A DNA stretch of 64,000 nt, from the NCBI GenBank assembly GCA_020249505.1, contig JADCFN010000003.1, positions 248,001-312,000 on the forward strand, read 5' to 3'. The translations under genes and the position numbers were made by a program. The stretch is from Roseomonas sp. Lineage in GTDB: Bacteria; Pseudomonadota; Alphaproteobacteria; Acetobacterales; Acetobacteraceae. Below the pieces are notes generated by a model. That model was not told the origin of the DNA and ran no database searches. It saw nothing but the letters and a program-made list of their open reading frames with translations. Positions 8,595 through 17,040 of this stretch are shown piece by piece (within the stretch, counting starts at the first letter, position 1; every line of letters starts with the position of its first letter).

Positions 8595-9446
8595 CTATGG
8601 CAGCCCCTCAGAGGGATGCGGTTCATCGGGGCTCTTTATCTCGACACCGCCCAGGATCTCTTCGGGCGCGCCTTCACGTGGCAGGCAGATCATGTTGAAG
8701 GAAGTGGCATTAGGGAAAAGATTTTCACCTTCACCGGCCAAGTTTCCAGGATTAAAGAGCCAGGGTTTGTGCCACCACATGCGATAGCCAAGATCAATAA
8801 GGGTCGCGACCAGTTCAGGATGACGTGCCGGAACCTCATTCGTGATGTAAAGAAATGGTCGGAAGCGGGCGATGGTGTTGCCTGCGCCGTCCAGCACCTG
8901 TTTTTCCGATCCGCCCGCGCCGATCTTGATCATGTGGCAAGCTGGCAGTGCCAGGTTGTCAATGGCGATCATGTCGACGATTTCGTCATCCTCTGCACCG
9001 GATGACCCAGTGCCGGAAGTTGCATTCCCACCGTACCTGGCCCGCGGCAAAGCTGCCTCTCCGGGGGCGGCGCCAATGGCGACGCATTGCGCATCCGTGT
9101 TTTGAATACCGTTCAAGGCCAGATTGGCGCAGAGCATTTGGTACATCATGCGTCGCGGTTCAAAGGCGACCAACCCGCCATTTTCGCCGACAAGCTTGGC
9201 AAGGTGCACGCTATGCGCCCCGATATTGGCGCCAACCTCCACCACCAGCATGCCGGGCTTGATCAATCCCGAGAAAAGCTGTGCCTCAAGCTCTGCATAT
9301 TCACCATAGCGATCCAGCGCCAAGCCAATATGTTCATCGCGCGTATCGTAAAGCATCACCCCATGACGGCAGTACTTCAGGCGCATATGCGGGGTGGGCA
9401 GCATAATACTGGCGAGTTTTTGTAAAATCATCGGGGTCCCACTCAT
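8595..9446 (-). CDS. FkbM-family methyltransferase
   Basis: A 283-residue SAM-dependent methyltransferase. Motif I VVEVGANIGAHSVHLAKLVG lies near residues 68-87, then V-A-F-E-P-R, and a C-terminal M-I-K-I-G-A-G-G-S-E stretch occupies the place of the usual I-K-I-D-V-E-G-x-E of FkbM enzymes, so an Asp is replaced by Gly. FkbM enzymes O-methylate sugars or natural products. G+C in the lines I counted (8701-8820) is about 51%, below the neighbours, hinting at transfer. Target unknown. Confidence 0.75.
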   Translation of the reverse strand: MSGTPMILQKLASIMLPTPHMRLKYCRHGVMLYDTRDEHIGLALDRYGEYAELEAQLFSGLIKPGMLVVEVGANIGAHSVHLAKLVGENGGLVAFEPRRMMYQMLCANLALNGIQNTDAQCVAIGAAPGEAALPRARYGGNATSGTGSSGAEDDEIVDMIAIDNLALPACHMIKIGAGGSEKQVLDGAGNTIARFRPFLYITNEVPARHPELVATLIDLGYRMWWHKPWLFNPGNLAGEGENLFPNATSFNMICLPREGAPEEILGGVEIKSPDEPHPSEGLP

Positions 9447-9527
9447 CAGGTTGTCGGCAAGCTATCAGTCATTCGATCCCTGTGCCAATCTATTCTGCCC
9501 TCCTCGCCAGAAAGGACGCGCGATTCA

Positions 9528-10277
9528 ATGACCCGCCCGCCAAAACAGCGCGCCGATCTGTTGCTGGTTGCCACTGGGCTGGCGGAAAGCCGCGCCCGGG
9601 CGCAGGCGCTTATCCTGGGTGGCAAGGTCTTCACCGATGGCAAAAGAGTGGAAAAGGCAGGCGATCTGCTGGCCGATGGGGCGCCGCTTGAAGTGCGCGG
9701 TCAGGATCACCCTTGGGTATCCCGCGGGGGGCTTAAGCTTGCCCATGCGCTGGCGCATTTCGGGCTGGCACCCGAAGGGCGGGTTTGCCTTGACCTTGGC
9801 GCCTCCACCGGGGGCTTTACGGATGTGCTGCTGCACCATGGTGCGGCGAAGGTTTATGCGGTGGATGTCGGCCATGGGCAATTGGCGTGGAAGCTTCGGC
9901 AGGACCCGCGCGTTGTGGTGCTGGAAAAGACCAATGCCCGCTATTTGGACGGCACCACCATCCCGGAACCCATTGGCGCCCTCGTTTGCGATGCCTCCTT
10001 CATCGGGCTGCGGACCATACTGCCGGCCCCCTTGTCGCTCTGCGCGCCGGGGGCCTTTGCTGTGGCATTGATAAAACCGCAATTCGAAGCGGGGCCTGGC
10101 CAGGTCGGCAAGGGCGGCGTGGTGCGCGACCCTGCGCTCCATCGCAGCATTTCAGCCATGATTGCTGATTGGTGGGCAGCGCTGCCCGGCTGGCAGGTGC
10201 TTGGCATTACCGAAAGCCCCATCACGGGGCCTGAGGGGAATAAGGAATTCCTCATTGCTGCGCGCCGGGAAGGCTAG
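9528..10277 (+). CDS. tlyA: TlyA-family rRNA 2'-O-methyltransferase
   Basis: A 249-residue protein with an N-terminal S4 RNA-binding domain (about 1-62, RADLLLVATGLAESRARAQ) fused to an FtsJ-like SAM domain. SRGGLKLAHAL (65-75), LDLGASTGGFTDVLL (88-102), CDASFIGLR, LIKPQFEAG and ITGPEGNKEF carry the Lys-Asp-Lys-Glu set of the family. TlyA enzymes methylate cytidines of 16S and/or 23S rRNA; some members are also called haemolysin A. ATG start at 9528. Downstream is a long hairpin before ndk. Confidence 0.9.
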   Translation: MTRPPKQRADLLLVATGLAESRARAQALILGGKVFTDGKRVEKAGDLLADGAPLEVRGQDHPWVSRGGLKLAHALAHFGLAPEGRVCLDLGASTGGFTDVLLHHGAAKVYAVDVGHGQLAWKLRQDPRVVVLEKTNARYLDGTTIPEPIGALVCDASFIGLRTILPAPLSLCAPGAFAVALIKPQFEAGPGQVGKGGVVRDPALHRSISAMIADWWAALPGWQVLGITESPITGPEGNKEFLIAARREG

Positions 10278-10339
10278 CGGTGCGATTCATGCTGACCTAT
10301 CCCCTGCCCGAAAAGCCCCCGCGCACCACTAGCCGTATA

Positions 10340-10397
10340 CTTGGTGGGCCGATTCACGCCGCTGTCGGAAACCGACAGCGGCGATCGGACCACTAGG
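10340..10397 (+). repeat. 58-nt imperfect inverted repeat (long hairpin)
   Basis: The inner arms CGCCGCTGTCGG (10357-10368) and CCGACAGCGGCG (10372-10383) form a perfect 12-bp stem around an AAA loop. A 3-nt bulge on the left side is followed by a second 14-bp stem (10340-10353 with 10384-10397) with one G/A mismatch and two G-T pairs. No T-tract follows. It fills the middle of the 192-base gap between tlyA and ndk; it could be a Rho-assisted terminator, an mRNA stabiliser or a dispersed palindromic element. Confidence 0.85.
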
Positions 10398-10469
10398 CAG
10401 GGCTTGCGCAGGCGGCCCATCCCGCCTATCCGCCGCCTTCCTTTTTCAGACATTCAGGGGTTTGCCACC

Positions 10470-10892
10470 ATGGCCATCGAACGCACCTTCAGCATCATCA
10501 AGCCGGACGCCACGCGCCGGAATCTGACCGGCAAGGTCAATGCGGTGTTCGAAGAAGCGGGGCTGCGCATTGTCGCGCAAAAGCGTATCCATATGTCCCA
10601 GGCGCAGGCCGAAAGCTTCTATGGCGTGCATCGTGAACGCCCGTTTTTCAAGGATTTGGTGTCCTTCATGATCTCGGGCCCCGTCGTGGTGCAGGTGCTG
10701 GAAGGCGAAAACGCCGTGGCCCGGAACCGCGAATTGATGGGCGCGACCAACCCCGCCAATGCCGCCCCCGGCACCATCCGCAAGCTTTTCGCCGAAAGCA
10801 TTGAGGCGAATTCGGTCCATGGGTCCGACAGCGCTGAGAACGCCGCCATCGAAATCGCCTATTTCTTCGCCGGCAGCGAAATCGTCGGCTGA
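10470..10892 (+). CDS. ndk: Nucleoside diphosphate kinase
   Basis: A 140-residue enzyme of standard length that transfers the gamma-phosphate between NTPs and NDPs through a phosphohistidine. His117 lies in SVHGSDS, and the start [12 protein letters not shown] and [11 protein letters not shown] are canonical. The ATG at 10470 gives exactly the family length; 43 upstream codons are open but would cover the intergenic hairpin. It acts in the cytosol in nucleotide pool balance. Confidence 0.97.
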   Translation: MAIERTFSIIKPDATRRNLTGKVNAVFEEAGLRIVAQKRIHMSQAQAESFYGVHRERPFFKDLVSFMISGPVVVQVLEGENAVARNRELMGATNPANAAPGTIRKLFAESIEANSVHGSDSAENAAIEIAYFFAGSEIVG

Positions 10893-10978
10893 GCCGCTTT
10901 CACTTCTCGCGCGGCTGGTAACCAGCCCGTAAGCAGTTCCGGTGTTTAATGCGCCCCCAAGTAATTGAGGGTGCAGGC

Positions 10979-11800
10979 ATGAGCGACGGGTTTGGCAGTC
11001 AGGGCGATCGGGCAGCGGCGGGGCTTGATCTTGCCCATTCGCCGGCGGAGCTTCGCCAGGGTATCGCCGAAGCCTTGGCCAATAATGGCGCCGGGATGCG
11101 CTTGGATTTGCAGCCCGTGTGCAGCGCCAATGGGCTGGAAACCGTGGGGTATGAGGCGCTGCTGCGTTGGGTTCATCCTGATCTTGGCCCCATCCTCGCC
11201 ATGGAAACAGTCAATGCCGCAACCCAGGCGGGCATGGCAGCCGCCCTCGACGCCTGGGTTTTCGCCGAAGCCTGCCGGATCAGGGCGCGTTGGCCGCGTT
11301 CCGCCCCGTATATTTCTGTCAATATCACGGCTGAGGCATTTCTGCGCGGCGATGGCACGGCCCTGATGCGCCGTGCCTTGTATGATGCCGATACGGACCC
11401 GCGTAGTATGGTGGTGGAGATGCCGGCCAATGCGGTATCCCTTTGGCATGATGCGGCGGCTAACCTCGCGGCCGGGCTACGCGGGCTTGGGGTTGTTGCT
11501 GCGCTTGATGATTTCGGCGTGGCGCGCGGCACCATCCTGGCCCTGCGCGCGATTCCCTTCCCCATGGTGAAGTTGCACCCAAGCCTTTGCGCTGGGCTGG
11601 ATGGGGAACATTTGGCGGCACGGCGGGCGCTGGCGCTGACGTCCGGGCAGGTGGAAACCGCCCATGCGCTCGGCACCATTGTGGTGGCGAAAAGCGTGGA
11701 AACCCTGGCGCAGCTTCGTGCGCTGGAAAAAGCCGGCTGTGATGCGATGCAGGGCTGGCTGCTGGGGCGGCCCGGTAAGGTGCCAAATTTAACTGAATAG
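10979..11800 (+). CDS. Degenerate EAL-domain protein
   Basis: A 273-residue single-domain EAL protein with no GGDEF or sensor domain. Retained: E59-A-L, Asn115, Glu147, Asp177-Asp178-Phe-Gly, Lys198 and Gln258 (QGWLLGRP). Changed: the usual A-E-G-V-E-T reads A-K-S-V-E-T (Lys238 for the first Glu), the ELTE motif reads EMPA, and the DDFGTGYSSL loop reads DDFGVARGTIL. Loss of the EGVE glutamate predicts weak or no c-di-GMP phosphodiesterase activity, so it may act as a c-di-GMP or protein-binding regulator. ATG 10979 follows GAGGGTG; an ATG at 10949 lacks a clear ribosome site. Confidence 0.8.
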   Translation: MSDGFGSQGDRAAAGLDLAHSPAELRQGIAEALANNGAGMRLDLQPVCSANGLETVGYEALLRWVHPDLGPILAMETVNAATQAGMAAALDAWVFAEACRIRARWPRSAPYISVNITAEAFLRGDGTALMRRALYDADTDPRSMVVEMPANAVSLWHDAAANLAAGLRGLGVVAALDDFGVARGTILALRAIPFPMVKLHPSLCAGLDGEHLAARRALALTSGQVETAHALGTIVVAKSVETLAQLRALEKAGCDAMQGWLLGRPGKVPNLTE

Positions 11801-11828
11801 GCGCCGTTGCAGCGAAACGCAGAAACGG

Positions 11829-11857
11829 AAAGGGGCGGTCCAAACCGCCCCTTTTTC
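11829..11857 (+). terminator. Rho-independent terminator after the EAL gene
   Basis: An 11-bp perfect stem, AAAGGGGCGGT (11829-11839) with ACCGCCCCTTT (11844-11854), a CCAA loop, and a T-run through 11856 on the plus strand. It follows the EAL gene by 28 bases and also lies just downstream of the minus-strand oxidase subunit gene. Confidence 0.85.
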
Positions 11858-11878
11858 ATTCCCGCGAAGCGACTGGTG

Positions 11879-12034
11879 TCAGACCAGGAAAATCGCCATC
11901 AGCACCAGCACCACAATGGTAGCGCCGGTGGACCAGGTCACAAAGCGCGTGAAGCCTTCCCAGCCGCCACGGCGATCCGCGAGGATATCGGCGGAGGTCA
12001 CTTCGACGAAATCATAATATTCTTTCTCAGCCAT
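11879..12034 (-). CDS. aa3-type cytochrome c oxidase subunit IV, 51 residues
   Basis: A tiny ORF reading MAEKEYYDFVEV at the start, then ILADRRGGWEGFTRFVTWST, then one hydrophobic helix (about 38-51) ending in LMAIFLV. The short charged head, the G-x-F-x-x-F/V-x-x-W segment and the single helix match the bacterial aa3 oxidase subunit IV family (COX4_pro_2), small proteins associated with haem-copper oxidase. No other oxidase subunit is nearby, so it is an orphan. It lies downstream of purMN on the same strand with a 26-base gap and may be co-transcribed. Confidence 0.72.
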   Translation of the reverse strand: MAEKEYYDFVEVTSADILADRRGGWEGFTRFVTWSTGATIVVLVLMAIFLV

Positions 12035-12060
12035 GGCTTTCCCCAAATCTCGGCGTTTGA

Positions 12061-12735
12061 CTATTGTGTAGAAAGCAATGCCGCGCGGGGCAAGGGGTTC
12101 CGCAGGGAATCCGCTGTATATTCCGCCCCCGTGATCACGGCGCGCCCCGCTTCCAGGCGCAGGCGCCCCGCCGCCAGCCAGGAAAGCGCGGCGGGATAGA
12201 GCTTATGCTCCTCCGCCAATACCCGCGCGGCCAGGCTTGCTTCCGTATCATCGGGCAAAACTGGCACGGCGGCCTGGGCGATGATGGGGCCCTCATCCAC
12301 CCCTGCGGTCACCAGATGCACGGTGCAGCCGTGTAGCCGGACCCCGGCGGCCAAGGCGCGTTCATGGGTATCAAGCCCCGGAAAGGCCGGCAGCAGAGAT
12401 GGGTGGATATTGATCAGCCGCCCTTCCCAACGGCGCACGAAATCAGGCGTCAACACGCGCATGAAGCCGGCAAGGGCAATGATTTCAACGCCGTGTCGGG
12501 CCAATTCGGCTTCCATCGCGGCCTCAAACCCGGCGCGATCCCCCTTGAAGGCGCGGCTTTCCACCACCGCTGTCGGCACGCCGCGCGCCGCCGCAACCCC
12601 AAGCCCCGCCGCATCGGCGCGGTTCGACAGCACCAGCACGGGTTCCGCCGGGTAATCCGGCCCGGCGGCTGCCAGAATCGCCGCCATATTTGACCCGCGC
12701 CCGGAGATCAGCAGACCGAGTCTTTTCCGCTTCAT
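12061..12735 (-). CDS. purN: Phosphoribosylglycinamide formyltransferase (GART)
   Basis: A 224-residue cytosolic enzyme of the third step of purine synthesis, moving a formyl group from 10-formyltetrahydrofolate to GAR. The glycine-rich SGRGSNM is at 11-17, and catalytic Asn109, His111 ([11 protein letters not shown]) and Asp147 (GVDEGPI) are present. The ATG overlaps the purM stop by 4 bases (ATGA), so the two are translationally coupled, the usual alphaproteobacterial order purM-purN. A longer open frame upstream is only a shadow inside purM. Confidence 0.95.
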   Translation of the reverse strand: MKRKRLGLLISGRGSNMAAILAAAGPDYPAEPVLVLSNRADAAGLGVAAARGVPTAVVESRAFKGDRAGFEAAMEAELARHGVEIIALAGFMRVLTPDFVRRWEGRLINIHPSLLPAFPGLDTHERALAAGVRLHGCTVHLVTAGVDEGPIIAQAAVPVLPDDTEASLAARVLAEEHKLYPAALSWLAAGRLRLEAGRAVITGAEYTADSLRNPLPRAALLSTQ

Positions 12736-13808
12736 GCGCGCGGCCAGGCCTGGGGCAGGTTCTGAATATGAATGCCGGCCGGCCCGGAGGAGGCTTCCAG
12801 ATGGCCGATGTGGAAGGGCGCCTCTCCGGCGTCGGTCAACATGCGCGTGGCTGCCTCCGCGCCCGCGGCTGGCACCGCCAGCACCATGCCAAGCCCACAA
12901 TTGAAGACGCGGAGCATTTCATCGGCGCTGACATTCCCCGCTTCGGCCAGGAAGGCGAAAACCGGCGGCACGGGCCAGCTTCCGGCCTCCAGCACTGCCG
13001 TCATGCCCGCTGGCAGCACGCGCGGCAGATTGCCGGGTAGGCCGCCGCCGGTGATATGCGCCGCCGCATGCAAAAGCCCCGCGCGATGCAAGGCAAGCAG
13101 CGGCTTCACATAAATGCGCGTCGGTGCCAGCAGCGCCTGACCGAGCTTCTGGCCGGGTGCGAAGGGCGCGGGGTCGGCCAACGTAAGGCCACGCGCGGCC
13201 AATACCCGCCGCACCAGGGAAAAGCCATTGGAATGAACACCGGATGACCCAAGGCCGATCAACACATCCCCGGCTGCAATGCCCGCAGGCAAAAGCTGGC
13301 CGCGTTCGGCAGCCCCCACGGAAAACCCAGCCAGATCATAATCATCCGCGGCATACATGCCCGGCATTTCGGCGGTTTCACCGCCCACCAGGGCGCAGCC
13401 CGCTTGCCGGCAGCCTTCCGCAATACCCGCAATCACCGCCCGCGCCTGATCAAGCTGAAGCTTCCCGGTTGCGAAATAATCCAGGAAAAACAGAGGCTCG
13501 GCACCCTGCACCACCAGATCATTGACGCACATCGCCACCAGATCAATGCCGACCGTGTCGTGAATGCCCGCTTCGATCGCCACACGGAGCTTGGTGCCAA
13601 CCCCATCGGTGGAAGAAACCAGCACTGGGTCCGAAAAGCCGGCTGCCTTTGGGTCAAACAAGGCGCCGAAACCGCCTAAGCCCCCCATGACGCCAGACCG
13701 GTTCGTGGCGCGCGCCAGGGGCTTGATGGCTTCAACCAGGGCGTCGCCGGCCTCAATATCCACGCCCGCATCGCGGTAGGTGAGGCTTTGGGGATTGGAA
13801 CTGGTCAG
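12732..13808 (-). CDS. purM: Phosphoribosylformylglycinamidine cyclo-ligase, apparent CTG start
   Basis: A 358-residue AIR synthetase of purine synthesis. TYRDAGVDI opens the domain, and [42 protein letters not shown] and HSNGFSLVR are family signatures. No ATG, GTG or TTG lies at the expected position. The frame has a CTG at 13808 with GGAGG ending 5 bases before it, placing the start where homologues begin. The nearest in-frame ATG (13934) lies beyond the divergent gene's start, so it is unlikely. CTG initiation is inferred from these facts and would give low but SD-driven translation. Confidence 0.88.
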   Translation of the reverse strand: MTSSNPQSLTYRDAGVDIEAGDALVEAIKPLARATNRSGVMGGLGGFGALFDPKAAGFSDPVLVSSTDGVGTKLRVAIEAGIHDTVGIDLVAMCVNDLVVQGAEPLFFLDYFATGKLQLDQARAVIAGIAEGCRQAGCALVGGETAEMPGMYAADDYDLAGFSVGAAERGQLLPAGIAAGDVLIGLGSSGVHSNGFSLVRRVLAARGLTLADPAPFAPGQKLGQALLAPTRIYVKPLLALHRAGLLHAAAHITGGGLPGNLPRVLPAGMTAVLEAGSWPVPPVFAFLAEAGNVSADEMLRVFNCGLGMVLAVPAAGAEAATRMLTDAGEAPFHIGHLEASSGPAGIHIQNLPQAWPRA

Positions 13809-13820
13809 GGCGACCTCCGA
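13808..13820 (-). promoter_or_regulatory. Shine-Dalgarno and CTG start of purM
   Basis: On the minus strand GGAGG is followed by TCGCC and CTG. This five-base spacing is optimal, and it decides the start because no ATG, GTG or TTG occurs in frame within a suitable distance. Confidence 0.6.
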
Positions 13821-13873
13821 TTTGATACACTGCCCCGTGCTATACCGTGGGAAAACGCGAAGGGAAGGCTTTG

Positions 13874-14584
13874 ATGACAAAACGCCACGCCTGGGGATTG
13901 GCCGGAAAGAAACATGTGGCGGCGGCTTTCGCAAGCTTCTGGCTGGGCTTGGCCGCCCTGCCGGCCTTGGCGCAATTCAGCGATATGGGCGCGCTGACGC
14001 AGCGTGGTGTGCCGGCGGAAGCGACTGCGGAGAATGGTGTTGTCGCGCAGGAACGCGCCTTCGCCGCCGGGCGCCGCACTGCATGGGATCGCATTCAGGG
14101 CATGGTCAATGCACCGCGCAGACCGACTGATGCGGAGCTTGATCGGATGGTGCGGTCCATTGTGATCGAGCAGGAAAACACCGGCCCGCAGCGCTATAGC
14201 GGGCGGCTCACGATCCAATTCGATGCTGATGCGGTGCAAAGCTTCGCCGAAGGGGCCGAAGTGCGTGCAGCAACCCTTCCTTCCGGCACGGCAAGCGAAT
14301 CGCCGGTCAGCATGACACCTGCCACACCCATCACCGGATCATTGGAAGCAACAGCGCGTTACGCGACGCTCAATGAATGGCTGGAAATTCGCCGGCGCGT
14401 GGTTGCGGCGGGGGCACGGCTTGATGTCATGGCCATCAGCATAGATCGCGCGCATTTGAATCTTGGGCTGCGTGTGCCGATTGGTATTGCACCGGAAGTT
14501 TTTGGTCAGCATGGGCTGCAGCTCACGCGCGGTACCGGCGCGCAGAATGATCAATGGCGGCTTGGCCTTGCCGGACGGTCCTGA
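13874..14584 (+). CDS. Exported DUF2066-family protein
   Basis: A 236-residue protein with an N-terminal signal peptide (hydrophobic stretch about 16-33, cleavage after ALA-Q). The mature part has the DUF2066 layout: an [17 protein letters not shown] helix, then [12 protein letters not shown], then [10 protein letters not shown]. The role is unknown, probably periplasmic. ATG 13874 follows AAGGGAAGG. It is first in a plus-strand run reaching ppx; its 3' end overlaps the next gene's start by about 38 bases. Confidence 0.68.
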   Translation: MTKRHAWGLAGKKHVAAAFASFWLGLAALPALAQFSDMGALTQRGVPAEATAENGVVAQERAFAAGRRTAWDRIQGMVNAPRRPTDAELDRMVRSIVIEQENTGPQRYSGRLTIQFDADAVQSFAEGAEVRAATLPSGTASESPVSMTPATPITGSLEATARYATLNEWLEIRRRVVAAGARLDVMAISIDRAHLNLGLRVPIGIAPEVFGQHGLQLTRGTGAQNDQWRLGLAGRS

Positions 14585-15173
14585 CCTTCGCCGGCTGCCG
14601 CAAACCCCGCTGAATCTGGCGGGGGCGGGGCTTTTCACCCTGCCCAATCTGATCACGCTCGGCCGGCTTTGCGCCGTGCCGGCGGCGATCTGGCTGATGT
14701 TGCAGCATCGGCTTGATCTTGCCTTTCTGGTTTTCATTGGTGCGGGGATTTCTGATGCGCTGGATGGCTGGATTGCGCGGGCCTGGAATGCGCGGTCCCA
14801 GCTTGGTGCGGTGCTTGATCCCATTGCGGATAAGGCGCTGCTGGTTTCGGTTTATGTGACTTTGGCGGCGATTGGTGTGCTTCCCGATTGGCTTGCGATT
14901 CTGGTGGTGTTTCGTGATTTGCTGATTGTGGGCGGCGTGCTGGTGTTATGGGCGGTTGGGCTGCCGCCGCGCATCAAACCGATTTTCATTTCCAAGGCGA
15001 ATACGGCGGCGCAGATCGTGCTTGCGGCTTTGGTGCTGCTGCTGGCAGGTTTTGGCTTCAGCGCGCCGTTGCTCTTGGAAGTCATGATCTGGCTTGTCGC
15101 CACCACGACCTTTGCTTCCGGCGCTGCTTATGTTGCCCAGGCGGCACGGCGTACCGCCGGTTGGACCGCATGA
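14547..15173 (+). CDS. CDP-alcohol phosphatidyltransferase family protein
   Basis: A 208-residue integral membrane enzyme. The signature D-x2-D-G-x2-A-R-x8-G-x3-D-x3-D reads DALDGWIARAWNARSQLGAV followed by LDPIADK, with all aspartates present. Helices surround it. Members make phosphatidylglycerophosphate, cardiolipin or other phospholipids; this one is of the PgsA/cardiolipin-synthase size class and I cannot assign the acceptor. The start is uncertain: ATG 14547 overlaps the previous gene; a later start is possible. The end overlaps the permease start (ATGA). Confidence 0.82.
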   Translation: MINGGLALPDGPDLRRLPQTPLNLAGAGLFTLPNLITLGRLCAVPAAIWLMLQHRLDLAFLVFIGAGISDALDGWIARAWNARSQLGAVLDPIADKALLVSVYVTLAAIGVLPDWLAILVVFRDLLIVGGVLVLWAVGLPPRIKPIFISKANTAAQIVLAALVLLLAGFGFSAPLLLEVMIWLVATTTFASGAAYVAQAARRTAGWTA

Positions 15174-16309
15174 CAGATCAGCGCCCACCCTTGGCTACAA
15201 GGCCGGTCATCACACCACCTTCGGCGCCGCGCACCGCTACGCGTGGGCAACGCTGGGCGGTATTTCTTGGCTGCGGCATCGCGCTGCTGTTTTGCCTTTG
15301 GCTATTTCAGGGCATTCTGACGCCTTTCGTGCTGGCGGCGACCATCGCCTATTTCCTTGATCCGCTCGCGACCCGTTTGGCGCGGCTTGGGGTTCCGCGT
15401 GGCATTGGGGCCTTCCTGCTGGTAACGCTGCTCGGCACGGTCACCTTGGTGGCGTTATTGCTGCTCTATCCGCTGATATTGGCGCAAATTGGTGTGCTGG
15501 TGCAGCGTCTGCCCGCCTATATCGCCGGGGTTGGGCAAGCCTTGCGTGACTTGCTGTTGAAGGTTGAGGAAACGCTCGGGCCGGACATGCTGGATCAGCG
15601 TTTGCGCGAATTGGCGATCAACCAGGCAGGGTCCATGCTGTCCTGGCTGGGCAGTGCCGCAACGCGGTTGATTGGTGGCGGCTTCGCGCTGTTCAGCGTT
15701 TTCACCTTTGTGGTGGTCACACCTGTTGTCGCGTTTTATCTGCTGCGCGATTGGCAATCCATGCTGACGCGAGTTGAAAGCTGGCTGCCGCGCCGCAGCG
15801 CCAATGTCATCCGGCAAATCGCGCGCGATACGGACCGCGTGCTTTCCGCCTGGCTGCGCGGACAATTGCTGTGCTGTCTTGGACTTGGGATTTTCTATGC
15901 CTTTGCCTTGCATTTCGCGGGGCTGGAACTTGGCATCACCATCGGCATCATGTCGGGCTTCCTGACCTTCATTCCCTATGTCGGTTCCATGACCGGTTTT
16001 GCCACCGCCGTGCTGCTCGCCATTGGGCAATTTGGATCCTGGCAGGAAGTGCTGGTGATTGTGGCGATTTTCGTGATCGGCCAAGGGATCGAAGGCTACA
16101 TCATCTACCCCTATCTGCTCGGCAACCGCGTTGAACTCCATGCTGTTTGGGTGATTTTTGCGCTGTTTGCCGGTGGCGTTGCCTTTGGGTTTCTCGGCGT
16201 CTTGCTCGCGGTGCCCATGGCGGCGGCGATTGGAGTGGTTACGCGTTATTGGCTGCGCCGATATCTGGAAAGCCCGCTTTATCTCGACCCGCCGCGGACT
16301 GGGCAATGA
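15170..16309 (+). CDS. AI-2E family (PerM/YdiK-like) permease
   Basis: A 379-residue membrane protein with an N-terminal hydrophobic pair (about 27-75), a charged amphipathic middle (about 105-150), and C-terminal helices with the family motif F-x-T-F-I-P-Y-V-G-S and G-N-R-V-E-L-H-A-V-W-V-I-F-A. These are the marks of the AI-2E transporter family, whose members export small molecules or ions; AI-2 export itself is proven for few. ATG 15170 overlaps the previous stop. In alphaproteobacteria this gene is often just upstream of hdaA, as here. Confidence 0.88.
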   Translation: MTDQRPPLATRPVITPPSAPRTATRGQRWAVFLGCGIALLFCLWLFQGILTPFVLAATIAYFLDPLATRLARLGVPRGIGAFLLVTLLGTVTLVALLLLYPLILAQIGVLVQRLPAYIAGVGQALRDLLLKVEETLGPDMLDQRLRELAINQAGSMLSWLGSAATRLIGGGFALFSVFTFVVVTPVVAFYLLRDWQSMLTRVESWLPRRSANVIRQIARDTDRVLSAWLRGQLLCCLGLGIFYAFALHFAGLELGITIGIMSGFLTFIPYVGSMTGFATAVLLAIGQFGSWQEVLVIVAIFVIGQGIEGYIIYPYLLGNRVELHAVWVIFALFAGGVAFGFLGVLLAVPMAAAIGVVTRYWLRRYLESPLYLDPPRTGQ

Positions 16310-17031
16310 TGCGCCAATTAGCCCTGCCGCTGCCTGTTGCGGCTTCCTTTGATGCGCGCGATGTGATTGCGGATGCCAGCAATGCAGCGGCGCGAAGCTG
16401 GCTGGCGAAGCCGGAAGCCTGGCCGCTCGGCAGGCTCGCGCTATTCGGCGAAGCGGGCTTGGGCAAAACGCATTTGGCGCGCGCCGCTGCCGCGCGTTTT
16501 GGTTGGCGATGGCTGGATGGCATGGGCTTGCGCGGCCTGCCCGCCCCGGCACCGCAGGGCAGCGTGATTGATGACGCGGATTGCGTGGCGGATGAGGCTG
16601 CGCTTTTGCATCTGATCAACCTTTGCGCAGAACGTGGCGAAACGCTTTTGCTGATTGGCCGCGAAGCGCCAGCGCGCTGGCCCGTGCGCCTGCCCGATCT
16701 GATTAGCCGCCTGCGCGCCACACAGGCAGTCGGCATCGGCCCGCCATCGGATGCGCTGCTGCGCGCCTTGCTCAGCAAGTTCTTCGCTGATCGGCAATTG
16801 CGCGTGGATGGGGATGTGCAAGCCTGGCTGCTCACGCGCCTGCCGCGCGATGCAGCAAGCCTGGCTGAGGCAGTGGCGCGGCTTGATCACGCCGCGCTTG
16901 GCATGGGTGGGCGCATTACACGCCCGCTGGCGCGGTTGGCGCTTGATCGCTGGCTGGCGGACCAGGGTGTATGTGAAGATTCAGAGACTGAACGGCGCCC
17001 GCCCTCGCCTTCCCTGGCACCTCTGCTATAG
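16306..17031 (+). CDS. hdaA: HdaA, DnaA-like regulator of replication initiation
   Basis: A 241-residue AAA+ protein similar to the central domain of DnaA but without its DNA-binding C-terminal domain. Walker A GEAGLGKT, Walker B-like SVIDDAD and an R-finger region near LISRLRA are seen. The N-terminal RQLALPLP resembles the clamp-binding motif of Hda proteins. Known homologues with the beta clamp stimulate ATP hydrolysis by DnaA to prevent re-initiation. It overlaps the permease stop (ATGA) and lies 9 bases before ppk1, a conserved alphaproteobacterial order. Confidence 0.85.
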   Translation: MMRQLALPLPVAASFDARDVIADASNAAARSWLAKPEAWPLGRLALFGEAGLGKTHLARAAAARFGWRWLDGMGLRGLPAPAPQGSVIDDADCVADEAALLHLINLCAERGETLLLIGREAPARWPVRLPDLISRLRATQAVGIGPPSDALLRALLSKFFADRQLRVDGDVQAWLLTRLPRDAASLAEAVARLDHAALGMGGRITRPLARLALDRWLADQGVCEDSETERRPPSPSLAPLL

Positions 17032-17040
17032 GCTTGGGTC

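Noticed and set aside
10913..10927. Near-palindrome GGCTGGT-A-ACCAGCC after ndk as a terminator
   Set aside because: The loop is a single base and no T-run follows, so it cannot form a normal terminator; operator function has no support.
15455..16552. A 365-codon minus-strand frame opposite the AI-2E permease and hdaA
   Set aside because: Covers parts of two real genes in antisense and shows no family motif or ribosome site.
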